Source: Candidatus Rokuibacteriota bacterium
Lineage (GTDB): Bacteria > Methylomirabilota > Methylomirabilia > Rokubacteriales > CSP1-6
Direction: 5' to 3'
DNA length: 64,000 bases
Assembly (NCBI GenBank): GCA_003220225.1
Contig: QHRU01000051.1
Coordinates: 1-64,000, forward strand
Positions 43,850-52,599 of this stretch are shown one piece after another. Below the pieces are notes generated by a model. That model did not search any database and had not been told where the DNA came from. It saw only the letters and a program-made list of their open reading frames with translations. The number at the start of each line of letters is the position of its first letter. Within the stretch, counting starts at the first letter, position 1. The position numbers and the translations under genes were made by a program.

Positions 43850-45154
43850 ATGCCGACCACCGTCATCATGCCCGCGCTCGAGCTGGCGCAGGAGACCGGC
43901 AAGGTCTTGCGCTGGATCAAGTCGCCGGGCGACACGGTGCAGAAGGGCGAGCCGCTTCTCGAGATCGAGACCGACAAGGTCACGGTCGAGGTCGAGGCGC
44001 CGGCCTCCGGCGTGCTGCGCGACGTCACGGCGCGCGTGGGCGACGTGGTGCCGGTGGGCAGGACGATCGCGCTGATCTTCGCCGCGGGCGAAGTGGGGGC
44101 TTCAGCGGCGCCGACGGGGGCGGCCGGCGCCGTTGCGTCGACGCCCGCGGCCGCTGCGACCGTGAAGGCCTCGCCGCTCGCCCGCAAGCTCGCCGAGCAG
44201 CACGGCGTCGATCTCACGCGGATCACGACGCCGAGCGGACGTGTCGAGAAGGCGGACGTTCTCGCCTACGTCGAGCGCCAGAAAACGCCGGCCGGCAACG
44301 GGGCCGCCGCACGCGCGCCGGCCGCGCGACTCACCGCCGCGTCGCCCAAGGCGCGCCGTCTCGCCGCGGAGCGCGGCGTCGATCTTCGCGTGGTGCGCGG
44401 CTCCGGCCCCGGCGGCGCCGTCCTCGCCGGCGACGTCGCGGCGGCGAAGGCGCCGGCGGTCGCCGCGGCGGCGAGCGCACCCGCCGCGCAGGGCGTCGGC
44501 AACGTCTGGCGCATCATGGCCGAGCGTATGACGTCGAGCTGGACCACGGCGCCCCACTTCTATCTGGTGCGCGAGGCAAACGTGCGTCGCCTGGCGTCGT
44601 GGCTGCAGCAGGCGCGCAAGCAGACCGGCGCCCACATCACCTACACGGACCTGCTCGTGCGACTGGTCGCCGCGGCCATCGCCCAGCATCCGCGCGTGAA
44701 CGTCTCGTGGAAGGACGGCACGATCGTCCAGCACGCCGACGTCAACGTCGGCCTCGCCGTGGCCATCGACGACGGCCTCGTCGTTCCCGTCCTCCACCGC
44801 GCCGATACGCTGACGCTCGCGGAGCTCGCGCCCCGCCGTGAGGATCTCGTGTCCCGCGCCCAGGCGGGCAAGCTGCGCCCCGCCGACATCCAGGGCGGCA
44901 CGTTCACCATCAGCAACCTCGGCATGTTCGGCATCGACGCCTTCAACGCCATCGTCAATCCACCCCAGGCCGCCATCCTCGCCGTCGGCCGCATCGCCGA
45001 TCGTGTCGTCGCCGTCAACGGCCAGCCGGCGGTTCAGCCGACGATGGTGCTGACGCTCTCCTGCGACCACCGGGCGCTCGACGGCGCGCGCGGCGCCCGG
45101 TTCCTGGGCGCCCTCGCCGATCTGATCGAGGAGCCTCTCGCGCTGCTGGTGTGA
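43850..45154 (+). CDS. dihydrolipoamide acyltransferase (E2) with two E3-binding domains
   Basis: A 434-residue E2. It has a lipoyl domain (1-76, lipoyl Lys43 in EIETDKVTVE), an Ala-rich linker, a peripheral-subunit-binding domain at about 108-142 (SPLARKLAEQHGVDL), a second at about 165-197 (SPKARRLAAERGVDL), and a catalytic core from about 215 with CDHRALDG at 405-412. Two binding domains in tandem are uncommon; one is normal. The catalytic core keeps the active His407 and the DG. No lipoamide dehydrogenase (E3) gene occurs in the window. Confidence 0.92.
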   Translation: MPTTVIMPALELAQETGKVLRWIKSPGDTVQKGEPLLEIETDKVTVEVEAPASGVLRDVTARVGDVVPVGRTIALIFAAGEVGASAAPTGAAGAVASTPAAAATVKASPLARKLAEQHGVDLTRITTPSGRVEKADVLAYVERQKTPAGNGAAARAPAARLTAASPKARRLAAERGVDLRVVRGSGPGGAVLAGDVAAAKAPAVAAAASAPAAQGVGNVWRIMAERMTSSWTTAPHFYLVREANVRRLASWLQQARKQTGAHITYTDLLVRLVAAAIAQHPRVNVSWKDGTIVQHADVNVGLAVAIDDGLVVPVLHRADTLTLAELAPRREDLVSRAQAGKLRPADIQGGTFTISNLGMFGIDAFNAIVNPPQAAILAVGRIADRVVAVNGQPAVQPTMVLTLSCDHRALDGARGARFLGALADLIEEPLALLV

Positions 45155-45181
45155 GAGACCGATGAGACGCTCAGAGATTCG

Positions 45182-45562
45182 CTACGATGGGGCGCTCTGG
45201 CGATGGGTGGTGCGAGAAATCAGCTCGTCGAGGTGGAGCAGGTTGGTCGGCTTGTCGAGGCACGCGACGGCGCCGAGCTTGCGGGCCTCATCGGCGTGTT
45301 GCCGTGACGGATAGCCGGTCATGAACAGTATGGCCGCAGTATTTCCGTGGGCGCGAATCGCGGCCGCCATCTCGAGCCCGCTCATACCCGGCATGTTGAT
45401 ATCGAGAAGAATGACGTCGAACCGGCGGTGACTCGCGATGAACATTCCCTGCGCCGGATTGCTGGCAGTCACGACTTCGTAACGCGTCCTGAAGAACTCG
45501 TTGAGGATGTCGAGGATCCTCGGCTCGTCGTCGACGATCAAGATGCGCTTGCGAGTTCCCAT
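45182..45562 (-). CDS. stand-alone response-regulator receiver (CheY-like)
   Basis: A 126-residue receiver domain with nothing attached. The acidic pair is Asp11/Asp12 (VDDEP), the phosphoacceptor is Asp54 (LLDINMPG), the switch Thr is Thr82 (MTGYP) and the Lys is Lys104 (LDKP). No histidine kinase is nearby. The start ATG 45562 is the first that fits the domain. It probably relays a phosphosignal by protein contact. Confidence 0.85.
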   Translation of the reverse strand: MGTRKRILIVDDEPRILDILNEFFRTRYEVVTASNPAQGMFIASHRRFDVILLDINMPGMSGLEMAAAIRAHGNTAAILFMTGYPSRQHADEARKLGAVACLDKPTNLLHLDELISRTTHRQSAPS

Positions 45563-45582
45563 GTGCCCATCCCCTGGGGGAC

Positions 45583-45780
45583 TCAGACGAAGAGTTGAGG
45601 ATTCTGGTCGCCGTTGGCGCGAATACGTTCCCGACGTCGCCACCACTCTTCATAGGCATCCGAATCGGTGCGCTGAGAGCGCTGCCGGCGGAAGAGCAGG
45701 AACACTGCGCATCCCACCGCGACCGCGGCGCCGAGCGCCCACCAGCCCGACCTCGTCGTCTTGACCACTCGTTCGACCAT
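45583..45780 (-). CDS. small single-span membrane protein
   Basis: A 65-residue protein starting MVERVVKTTRSG, with one membrane helix (WWALGAAVAVGCAVFLLF) followed by an Arg-rich, acidic-tipped tail. The positive charges after the helix suggest a cytoplasmic C-terminus. It sits 20 bases upstream of the receiver gene on the same strand, so the two may be co-expressed. Function unknown. Confidence 0.6.
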   Translation of the reverse strand: MVERVVKTTRSGWWALGAAVAVGCAVFLLFRRQRSQRTDSDAYEEWWRRRERIRANGDQNPQLFV

Positions 45781-45964
45781 GTCGTTGGCCCCAGGTGATC
45801 GCCGCGTGGTGGTCACGCAGGGAACAGATGAGGCAACGGGCGTGCCGAAATGGAAAGTCCCGATCCGACGTGATCTTGCGCGACGTCGGCCCCGCAGCGC
45901 TGGTCAGTCGCTAGCCGTGCCGAAGATGCAGCCGATCACGAACTGCCCAGTCAGGAGCCGGGCG

Positions 45965-46588
45965 ATGCAGAACGGCAAACGGGCGATCTGGCTGCTGCTG
46001 GTGGTGCTCGCCGCGTGCTCGATCGCGCAGAACGTCAAGCCCGTCACGCCCGCGGCCCTGGGCACCCGGGAGATCTGCGTCCGGGAGAACAAGAGCGTCC
46101 GTGAGAGCTTCCTCGAGGCGTACAAGCAGGCGCTCGAGAGCAAGGGCTTGAGCGTGCGGGTGCTCGATCCCGGCGCGGGCATCACCGCGTGTCCGCTGCT
46201 GACGACGTACAGCGCCAACTGGCGGTGGGACCTCGCGATGTACATGGCGTACGCGGAGATGACCGTGTCCAGGGACGGCAACGAAGTCGGCAAGGCGACG
46301 TACGACGCTCTGATGGGTGGCGGGCGGGTCGACAAAAAGTTCATCAAGGCCGACGAGAAGGTCCGCGAGCTGGTGAATCAGCTCTTCCCGAGCTCGGAGC
46401 CTCCGCGCAGAGCGGCCGCGACGGCCGGGTCGTCGAGCAGCTGCTCCAGCTTCATCTTGAACGCGCTGGCCACCATGTCGCCGACCCGGGAGGGCAGCGT
46501 CGCCCCGCCGAGGTTGTCCCGGCCCTCGAGCCGCTTCTCGGCCAGGACAGTCCCGCTCCGATCGAGCACGGTCATGGTGACGTCATAG
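45965..46588 (+). CDS. predicted lipoprotein whose reading frame runs into the opposite gene
   Basis: The N-terminus is a lipoprotein signal (LLLVVLAAC). The body contains ICVRENKSVRESFLEAYKQA and WRWDLAMYMAYAEMTV and then KFIKADEKVRELVNQLFP, after which homologous-looking sequence stops. The last 70 or so codons (46378-46588) are antisense to the convergent lipoprotein gene, have unnatural Ser/Ala/Arg composition, and probably are translated only because the natural stop was lost. The core resembles a conserved outer-membrane-associated lipoprotein family of unknown role. Confidence 0.65.
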   Translation: MQNGKRAIWLLLVVLAACSIAQNVKPVTPAALGTREICVRENKSVRESFLEAYKQALESKGLSVRVLDPGAGITACPLLTTYSANWRWDLAMYMAYAEMTVSRDGNEVGKATYDALMGGGRVDKKFIKADEKVRELVNQLFPSSEPPRRAAATAGSSSSCSSFILNALATMSPTREGSVAPPRLSRPSSRFSARTVPLRSSTVMVTS

Positions 46589-47031
46589 CTCAGCCCGACT
46601 CTCACCGCGGTGTCGCTCTTCCATTCCTGCAGCGTCAGCAAGACCGCGCGCTCGGCGCCCGCGCCGATCACCCGCTGGCGCGCCTCCGCCGGCGTCACCG
46701 AGTGGGCCACCACGACGGGCTGGGCGCGGAACCCTTTCTTCGCCAGCGTGTTGACGAGGGCGGTGGTCATGGCGTCTGCCAGGGGCCCGTCGCCCTCGGT
46801 GCGTACGTCGAAGGGGTTGCCGTAGCCGCCTCGCTGCAGGCCGACGAACTGCGGGTCCTTGGTTCCCGAGCGCACGTACTCGCGCTGGTCGTAGGTCGCG
46901 ATGCTCACCGCGGTGGTGCCCGAGACCTGCGGGCTCGCCACGACCGTCTGGTAGGCGTAGCGATTGCCGATGGCACAGCCGCTCAGCAGCAGCACTCCTG
47001 CGAGCTGGACGAGCACGGCGAGTTTTTTCAT
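46378..47031 (-). CDS. predicted lipoprotein of unknown function
   Basis: A 217-residue protein with a lipobox (LLLSGC, Cys19) and a strong AAGGAGG ribosome-binding site. The mature part has TAVSIATYDQREYVRSGTKD, a helix LADAMTTALVNTLAKKG and YDVTMTVLDRSGTVLAEKRL, suggesting an ABC-lipoprotein-like or CsgG-like alpha/beta fold. It overlaps the convergent lipoprotein by 211 bases. Its genuine codon use shows it owns the overlap. Confidence 0.7.
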   Translation of the reverse strand: MKKLAVLVQLAGVLLLSGCAIGNRYAYQTVVASPQVSGTTAVSIATYDQREYVRSGTKDPQFVGLQRGGYGNPFDVRTEGDGPLADAMTTALVNTLAKKGFRAQPVVVAHSVTPAEARQRVIGAGAERAVLLTLQEWKSDTAVRVGLSYDVTMTVLDRSGTVLAEKRLEGRDNLGGATLPSRVGDMVASAFKMKLEQLLDDPAVAAALRGGSELGKS

Positions 47032-47084
47032 GAGGGACCTCCTTGGACCAAAAGCGTGATGTGGTCTCGTGTGGTCCGCCGAGA

Positions 47085-48230
47085 CTACACCAGGTGGAAC
47101 CGACGAAGCTCGGGGAAGCGCCGCATCCACACGGCGGCCACGACGATCGTGCCGATCCCGCCGATCAGGACCGCCGCGACGGGACCGAACAGGGCGGCGA
47201 GCAGACCCGACTCGAACTCTCCCAGCTGGTTCGAGGTGCCGGTGGTCAACGAGTGCGCGGCGCTCACGCGGCCGCGCATGCTGTCGGGCGTGCGAATCTG
47301 CACCAGCGAGTGTCGAATGACGACGCTGAGCAGATCCGACGCGCCGAGCACCGTGAGCGCCGCCAGTGACAGCGGCAGGCGGGTGGAGGCGCCGAAGACC
47401 ACGGTGGCGACGCCGAACACGAGGACGCCCCCGAACAGCACCGGCCCGGCGTGGCGCTCGACCGGACGGCGCGTCAGCGCCACGGACATCGCGAGCGCGC
47501 CGCAGGCCGGCGCCGCCCGCAGCAGTCCGAGCCCCCAGGGGCCCGTGTCGAGGATGTCGCGAGCGTAGATCGGCAGCAGCGCGGTGGCGCCGCCGAGCAG
47601 CACCGCGAAGAGGTCCAGCGACAACAAGCCCAGGAGCAGCCGCTCGCGAAGGATGAAGGTCATCCCCGAGAAGAGCGAGGCCGGAGTCATCTCCTCGGGC
47701 TCGTGCGCGGGCTGCACCGCGTGGACGAGCCCGACGAGCGCCGCGGCCAGGAGGTACAGCGCGGCGACCGTCGCGTAGACGGCGGTCGGCCCGAGGCCAT
47801 AGAGCACGCCGCCGAGGGCCGGGCCGACGATGCGGGCCGTCTGGCCTGCGGACGTCACGCTCGCGATGGCGCGCGGGATCAGCGCGAACGGGACGAGGCG
47901 AGGCACCAGCGCCGCGCGGGAGGGATTCTCGAACGCGCGCGCGGCGCCGAGGATCGCGACCATCCCGAGGATGCCGTCGCGGCCCAGCCAGCCGCCGAGA
48001 CTGCCGAGCGCCAGCGCGGCGGTGGCGCCCGCCTCGGTCGCGTGACACACCACGACGACGAGGCGGCGATCACAGCGGTCCGCCACCTGTCCGACGACGA
48101 GCGTCAGCGCGATGGTCGGGACGAACTGCACGAGGCCGACGAGGCCGAGGTCGAGCGCGCTGCCGGTGAGGCTGTAGAGCTGCCATCCCACCGCGACGTT
48201 CTGCATGTGCAGCGCGAGCGTGGACAGCAC
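47085..48230 (-). CDS. MFS transporter, start codon uncertain
   Basis: A 12-helix transporter of the enterobactin-exporter-like MFS branch, with GQVADRCDRR as motif A. The given GTG (48230) yields 381 residues but begins inside the first conserved helix. The 21 in-frame codons upstream (APLRNTSFALFWCSR) look homologous too, yet contain no ATG, GTG or TTG before the TAG of the preceding gene at 48297. The gene may use a rare start, be re-initiated after the stop, or be slightly truncated. Confidence 0.8.
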   Translation of the reverse strand: MLSTLALHMQNVAVGWQLYSLTGSALDLGLVGLVQFVPTIALTLVVGQVADRCDRRLVVVVCHATEAGATAALALGSLGGWLGRDGILGMVAILGAARAFENPSRAALVPRLVPFALIPRAIASVTSAGQTARIVGPALGGVLYGLGPTAVYATVAALYLLAAALVGLVHAVQPAHEPEEMTPASLFSGMTFILRERLLLGLLSLDLFAVLLGGATALLPIYARDILDTGPWGLGLLRAAPACGALAMSVALTRRPVERHAGPVLFGGVLVFGVATVVFGASTRLPLSLAALTVLGASDLLSVVIRHSLVQIRTPDSMRGRVSAAHSLTTGTSNQLGEFESGLLAALFGPVAAVLIGGIGTIVVAAVWMRRFPELRRFHLV

Positions 48231-48296
48231 CCGCGAGCACCAGAAGAGCGCGAAGGACGTGTTACGGAGCGGCGCCGTGGGGGTCGATGAAGCTCG

Positions 48297-48695
48297 CTAC
48301 CGGCACCCCGCGCGCGGCGCGTCGGGACCCTGTCGAGGGACCAGGGTGCAGGCGAAGGTGGCCGGCTGAGCGCGGTAGTCGGCGAGGAGGCGCTCGAGAC
48401 GCTGGAGCGTGCGCTCACGCCTGGCGAGGCCGAGGCCGTAGATGGCGAGGTCGTTGACCAGGCGCGTGTAGAAATGATGCTCGGCATCCCCGCCGCCCGC
48501 GCGTGCCACGCACGGTGACGGCTTCTGGGCGACCTCGAGCTGGGCGCCGAACGCCCGGACGAACTCGGCCATCACCGGCTCGTCGCGCACGTCGCGGGGG
48601 ACTTCGGGGAAGCGGGCGAGGAACGCATCGACGCTCATCGGACCGGGCGCCGCGCGGCGTTCCGCCTCCAGGTCGCGTGTCAGACGGATCTGCAT
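48297..48695 (-). CDS. hypothetical protein, same frame as and upstream of the MFS gene
   Basis: A 132-residue soluble protein, ATG 48695 with GGAGG 7 bases upstream and a TATACT box at 48715-48720. It contains MSVDAFLARFPEVPRDV, an acidic middle helix and RRERTLQRLERLLADYRAQPATF near the end. Its TAG is in the same frame as the MFS coding sequence, so a single stop separates the two. No domain is recognised. Confidence 0.6.
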   Translation of the reverse strand: MQIRLTRDLEAERRAAPGPMSVDAFLARFPEVPRDVRDEPVMAEFVRAFGAQLEVAQKPSPCVARAGGGDAEHHFYTRLVNDLAIYGLGLARRERTLQRLERLLADYRAQPATFACTLVPRQGPDAPRAGCR

Positions 48696-48746
48696 GCCGT
48701 CACCTCCTTCGGTGAGTATAAGCTGTCGGTTCATGGGGCCGCTCGG

Positions 48747-48983
48747 GTGAGTGACGAGAACCGGCTCGATCTGCTGTTTGCCGGTTTCATCGTGTTCCTG
48801 CTGGCGGGTGTCGTGACCGTTGCCATGGGCATCCGCCGGGAGCTGCGGACGGGCGTGATCGGGCAACATCCGCAATCCGGACTCTGGCGAAGGCATGAGC
48901 GGCCGGCCGGCGGACTCCCCGTTTGCGCCCGGCCCCGCGCGGCGCTATCGTTCAGCGCGCTGTCGGAACGCGGGAGGACCACG
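48747..48983 (+). other. possible small membrane ORF fused in frame to the Rieske gene, or its relic
   Basis: From GTG 48747 a frame reads MSDENRLDLL, then a clear membrane helix (FAGFIVFLLAGVVTVAM), then a less natural stretch, and runs into the Rieske alpha ATG without a stop. Rieske oxygenases have no such membrane anchor, and the alpha gene has its own GGGAGGA site. It may be a small membrane protein that lost its stop. Confidence 0.3.
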
Positions 48984-50318
48984 ATGCTGAACGGTCTCAA
49001 CGGCCTGGTCGACGTCGACAGGGGAATCATCAGCCGGGAAATCTTCGTGAACGAGGAGATCTACCGGCGGGAGCAGGAGCAGATCTTCGCGCGCGCCTGG
49101 CTCTTCATCGGCCACGAGAGCCAGATCCCCAGGCCCGGCGACTTCCTCGTGTCGTCGATGGGCGAGGAGTCGGTCATCCTGTGCCGCGACCGGACGGGAC
49201 GGATCCACGTCTTCCTGAACTCGTGCCGGCACCGCGGCATGAAGGTCTGCCGCTACGACGAGGGCAACACCCTCGAGCTCATGTGCCCGTACCACGGCTG
49301 GACCTACGCGACCGACGGCGCGCTCGTCGGCGTCCCGTTCGGCAAGGACGCGTACGGCGAGCAGCTCGACAAGTCGAAGTGGGGCCTCATCGAAGTCGCC
49401 CGGATGGAGAATTACAAGGGCACGATCTGGGCGGCGTGGGACGCGGCGGCGCCGTCCTTCCTCGACTACGTGGGCGGCTACAAGCTCTACCTCGACCTCC
49501 TGCTCGACGCGTGGGACGGGCGCGAGGGTGGCACCGAGGCGATCGGCGGGATCCACAAGTGGCTCATCCCGTGTAACTGGAAGTTTCCGGCCGAGAACTT
49601 CTCCGGCGACCGCTATCACGGCGTGAGCCACCGCTCGGTGGACATGGTGGGCATCGGCCCGAGCGGCAAGGGCCGCCGCGACATGGCCGAGCGCAACCAG
49701 GCGCGGTGGCTGGACGTGTCGTTTCCCGAGCTCGGCCACTCGATGATCGCATTCCTGCGCGCTCACGACGCGCCGCTGGCGCCCGCCTATCAGGACGCGC
49801 CGGTGGCGGCGGAGTACTTTCGCCGCTGCGAGGAGGAGCGCAGGCGCCGGCGCGGCGAGCACTGGCGGCTCTTCGGCGGGCCCGGCACGATGTTCCCCAA
49901 CACGTCGCCGCTGGCGCGGCAGCCGCGCACGCTGGCCGTCTGGCATCCGCGCGGCCCGCACCAGACCGAGGTCTGGCGCTGGTACTTCGTCGACGCCGAC
50001 GCGCCGGCGGAGGTGAAGGACTTCCTGCGACACTACTACATCCGTTACTCCGGCCCGTCGGGACTGACCGAGCAGGACGACATGGAAAACTGGAACTACG
50101 CCCACAAGGCCAGCCGCGGCACCATCGCGCGGCAGCATCCCTACAACTACGAGATGGGCCTCGGTCGCTCGACGCGCGCGTTCGAGGACCACGGGTTGAA
50201 GCTGCCGGGCGCGATCACCGACGTCACCGCGGCCAACGCGAGCGAACACAACCAGCGCGGGTTCTACCGGCGCTGGCGGCAGTTCATGGAAGCCGCGACG
50301 TGGAACGACCTGGCGTGA
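48984..50318 (+). CDS. Rieske aromatic-ring dioxygenase, large (alpha) subunit
   Basis: A 444-residue terminal oxygenase alpha subunit. The Rieske ligands are Cys81/His83 (CRHRG) and Cys101/His104 (CPYHGW). The mononuclear iron site is in FSGDRYHGVSH. It pairs with the beta subunit that overlaps it by GTGA. Such alpha-beta hexamers dihydroxylate benzoate, biphenyl or similar rings. Electron donors are not adjacent; the reductase and Rieske ferredoxin at 34-35.6 kb are candidates. Confidence 0.93.
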   Translation: MLNGLNGLVDVDRGIISREIFVNEEIYRREQEQIFARAWLFIGHESQIPRPGDFLVSSMGEESVILCRDRTGRIHVFLNSCRHRGMKVCRYDEGNTLELMCPYHGWTYATDGALVGVPFGKDAYGEQLDKSKWGLIEVARMENYKGTIWAAWDAAAPSFLDYVGGYKLYLDLLLDAWDGREGGTEAIGGIHKWLIPCNWKFPAENFSGDRYHGVSHRSVDMVGIGPSGKGRRDMAERNQARWLDVSFPELGHSMIAFLRAHDAPLAPAYQDAPVAAEYFRRCEEERRRRRGEHWRLFGGPGTMFPNTSPLARQPRTLAVWHPRGPHQTEVWRWYFVDADAPAEVKDFLRHYYIRYSGPSGLTEQDDMENWNYAHKASRGTIARQHPYNYEMGLGRSTRAFEDHGLKLPGAITDVTAANASEHNQRGFYRRWRQFMEAATWNDLA

Positions 50319-50848
50319 GCGACCTCGAGCGGCTGCTCCTCAAGAGCGAGGTCGAGGAGTTCCTGTATCGCGAGGCCGAGCTGCTCGACGAGCGCCGGTA
50401 CAAGGAGTGGCTCGACCTCTTCACCGACGACGTCCGTTACTTCATGCCGATCCGGCGCAACGTGCCGCACGACGAGAGCGAGCGGGAGTTCACGCGCGAG
50501 GGGACCGATGTCAGCTGGTTCGACGAGGGCAAGGACACGCTCGCCCGCCGCGTGCAGCAGATCCTCACCGGCATCCACTGGGCGGAGGAGCCGCCCTCGC
50601 GGATCTGTCACATGATCTCGAACGTGCAGATCCTTCGCGCGAGCCCCGACGGCCCCGCTCCCACCGAGGTTGCGGTCAAGAGCCGGTTCCTCGTCTACCG
50701 CAACCGCGTCGAGACGGAAACCGACGTCCTCGTCGGCAAGCGCGAAGACCTGCTGCGCCGGGTGAACGGAAGCTTGAGGATCGCGCGCCGCAAGATCGTC
50801 CTGGACCAGAGCGTGCTGCTCGCGAAGAACCTGACGTTCTTCTTTTGA
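50315..50848 (+). CDS. Rieske aromatic-ring dioxygenase, small (beta) subunit
   Basis: A 177-residue NTF2-like beta subunit that stabilises the oxygenase. EVEEFLYREAELLDERRYKEW at the start, then WLDLFTDDVRYFMPIRRN, then SRICHMISNVQI, are typical. GTG 50315 overlaps the alpha stop, so translation is coupled. Confidence 0.93.
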   Translation: MSDLERLLLKSEVEEFLYREAELLDERRYKEWLDLFTDDVRYFMPIRRNVPHDESEREFTREGTDVSWFDEGKDTLARRVQQILTGIHWAEEPPSRICHMISNVQILRASPDGPAPTEVAVKSRFLVYRNRVETETDVLVGKREDLLRRVNGSLRIARRKIVLDQSVLLAKNLTFFF

Positions 50849-50873
50849 TATGCTGCCGCCCAGGAGGACGCCC

Positions 50874-51329
50874 ATGAAGCGAGCACTCGCGCTCCTCGCG
50901 ATCTTCCTCGTGATCGCGGCAGCGATTCTTCCCGGCCCCGTGTGGGCCGGTGGAGGCTGGCACCACGGTCATCACGGCGGCCACGGCGGCTGGTGGTGGC
51001 CCGCGGCGCTCATCGGCGGCCTCGCACTCGGCGCGGTCACCATCGCGACGGCTCCGCTTTGGGCGCTGGCGCCGCCGCCGCCGCCGGCCGCGTATCCGCC
51101 GGTCGTCGAGGCGCCATCCGCGGCCTATGTCCAGCCGGTCTACTCGACGTCGCCGGGGATCTATCAGCAGGCGCCGGGCTACGCGCGACCCGAGCCCCCA
51201 CCGTTCCAGCGTGAAGTCGTCTACGCCGATGGCCGGTATCTGCTGTTCGGCGACGGCGTGCGACACGCGTGGCAATGGGTGTGGGTCCCCGCCTCCGCAC
51301 CGCCTCCGCCGCCTCCGCCGCCGCGCTAA
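50874..51329 (+). CDS. secreted His/Gly- and Pro-rich protein
   Basis: A 151-residue protein with a signal peptide, a HHGHHGGHGGWWW stretch right after cleavage, one hydrophobic segment (AALIGGLALGAVTIATA) and Pro-rich repeats ending in a poly-Pro tail. The His-rich part could bind metal. GATATGC lies 20 bases upstream of CAGGAGG. Function unknown. Confidence 0.65.
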   Translation: MKRALALLAIFLVIAAAILPGPVWAGGGWHHGHHGGHGGWWWPAALIGGLALGAVTIATAPLWALAPPPPPAAYPPVVEAPSAAYVQPVYSTSPGIYQQAPGYARPEPPPFQREVVYADGRYLLFGDGVRHAWQWVWVPASAPPPPPPPPR

Positions 51330-51344
51330 CGACAGGAGAACGAC

Positions 51345-52235
51345 ATGGCGGGACCGGTCGGATTCATCGGGCTCGGCAACATGGGGCGGCCGATGGCGCT
51401 CAACCTCGTCCAGCGCGGCTTCGCGCTGGTCGTCCACGACATCGATCCGGCCAAGGTAGGGCGGCTGCGCGAGCGCGGCGCCAGGGTCGTCGACTCGCCG
51501 GAGCAGGTGGCCGCGGGGACCGAGCGGACGATCGTCATGGTGGAGACCACCGCCCAGGCGGAATCGGTCATCGCCGGCGAGCGCGGGATCATCAAGAGCG
51601 CCGCGCGCGGCCACATCGTGATCTGCATGAGCACGATCGACCCGTTCGCCCTGCGGCGCCTGGCCGAGCAGCTGTCGGCGCGCGGCGTGGCGACGCTGGA
51701 CGCGCCGGTGAGCGGCGGCACCGAGCGCGCGGCCTCCGGCGAGCTCTCGATCATCGCCGGCGGTGACGCGGCCACCTTCGAGAAATGCCGCGACCTCTTC
51801 GCCGCCATGGGCACGAAGCTCTTCCACGTCGGTGCCCTCGGCCAGGGCCTGGCCATGAAGCTCGTCAACAACATGCTGATCCAGGTCAACCGCGTGGCGG
51901 TGGCCGAGGCGCTCGTGATGGGCGTCAAGGCGGGGCTCGATCCGCGGACGATCTACGACGTGGTGCGCGTCAGCACCGGCACCAGCTACGCGTTCGAGAC
52001 GGGCGTGCCGAAGATCCTCGCGCGCGACTTCTCGCCGGGCGGCACCGTGGATATCACTTACAAGGATCAGGAGCTGGAGACGGCGTTCGCCAAGCAGCTC
52101 GGCGTGCCGCTGCTGCTGGCGAACCTCACCCAGCAGCTCTACCAGATGGCGCGCGCGGCCGGTCTCAACAAGGAAGACGGCCTCGCCGTCGTCAAGGTGC
52201 TGGAGCGGCTCGCCGGCGTGCAGGTGAAGGGCTGA
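51345..52235 (+). CDS. beta-hydroxyacid dehydrogenase (3-hydroxyisobutyrate dehydrogenase family)
   Basis: A 296-residue NAD(P) enzyme: GLGNMGRPMA at the N-terminus, DAPVSGGTERAASG substrate loop and the catalytic Lys in MKLVNNMLIQ. Likely substrates are 3-hydroxyisobutyrate, tartronate semialdehyde or similar. The start has AGGAGAACGAC. It follows the secreted protein by 15 bases. Confidence 0.9.
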   Translation: MAGPVGFIGLGNMGRPMALNLVQRGFALVVHDIDPAKVGRLRERGARVVDSPEQVAAGTERTIVMVETTAQAESVIAGERGIIKSAARGHIVICMSTIDPFALRRLAEQLSARGVATLDAPVSGGTERAASGELSIIAGGDAATFEKCRDLFAAMGTKLFHVGALGQGLAMKLVNNMLIQVNRVAVAEALVMGVKAGLDPRTIYDVVRVSTGTSYAFETGVPKILARDFSPGGTVDITYKDQELETAFAKQLGVPLLLANLTQQLYQMARAAGLNKEDGLAVVKVLERLAGVQVKG

Positions 52236-52244
52236 GCGTGAGAG

Positions 52245-52543
52245 CTACGCGCCGTAAAGGATGCCGGGAATGAGGCGACGCTGGATGGGGTCGATCCCCA
52301 GCCCGAATCCTTCGAGGGTGTAGGCGCCCAGGACTTCGAGGTCGTTTGGCTCCACGTTCGGTGGCTCTTCCCTCCGATGGTGAGGACGCGCCGACGCTCC
52401 GAGGGCTGGAGGCCGAGATCACGAAGCGCGCCCGCAGAGACCCACGTGTCCATCGAACCGCTGTCGACCAGCAGCTTGACGGATTCGCGCCGATCGGGCC
52501 GTGACGGTGAGGCAAGATGAACCTCGGCGAAGAACGTGCCCAT
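52245..52543 (-). pseudogene. broken retropepsin-like aspartyl protease
   Basis: The N-terminal half starts MGTFFAEVHL and has the aspartyl motif LLVDSGSMDTWV followed by TIGGKSHRT. The C-terminal half, ending DLEVLGAYTLEGFGLGIDP and then RRLIPGILYGA with a TAG at 52245, lies in a different frame. Between them about 30 residues expected in relatives (the second conserved strand with VFG) are missing. A deletion with frameshift near 52360 explains both. The mutation looks recent because both halves remain recognisable. Confidence 0.75.
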
Positions 52544-52599
52544 ACGTTGACCTCGCCTCGACGTTAGCACGCGCGAGCCATCTCATCGCTGTATCAATC

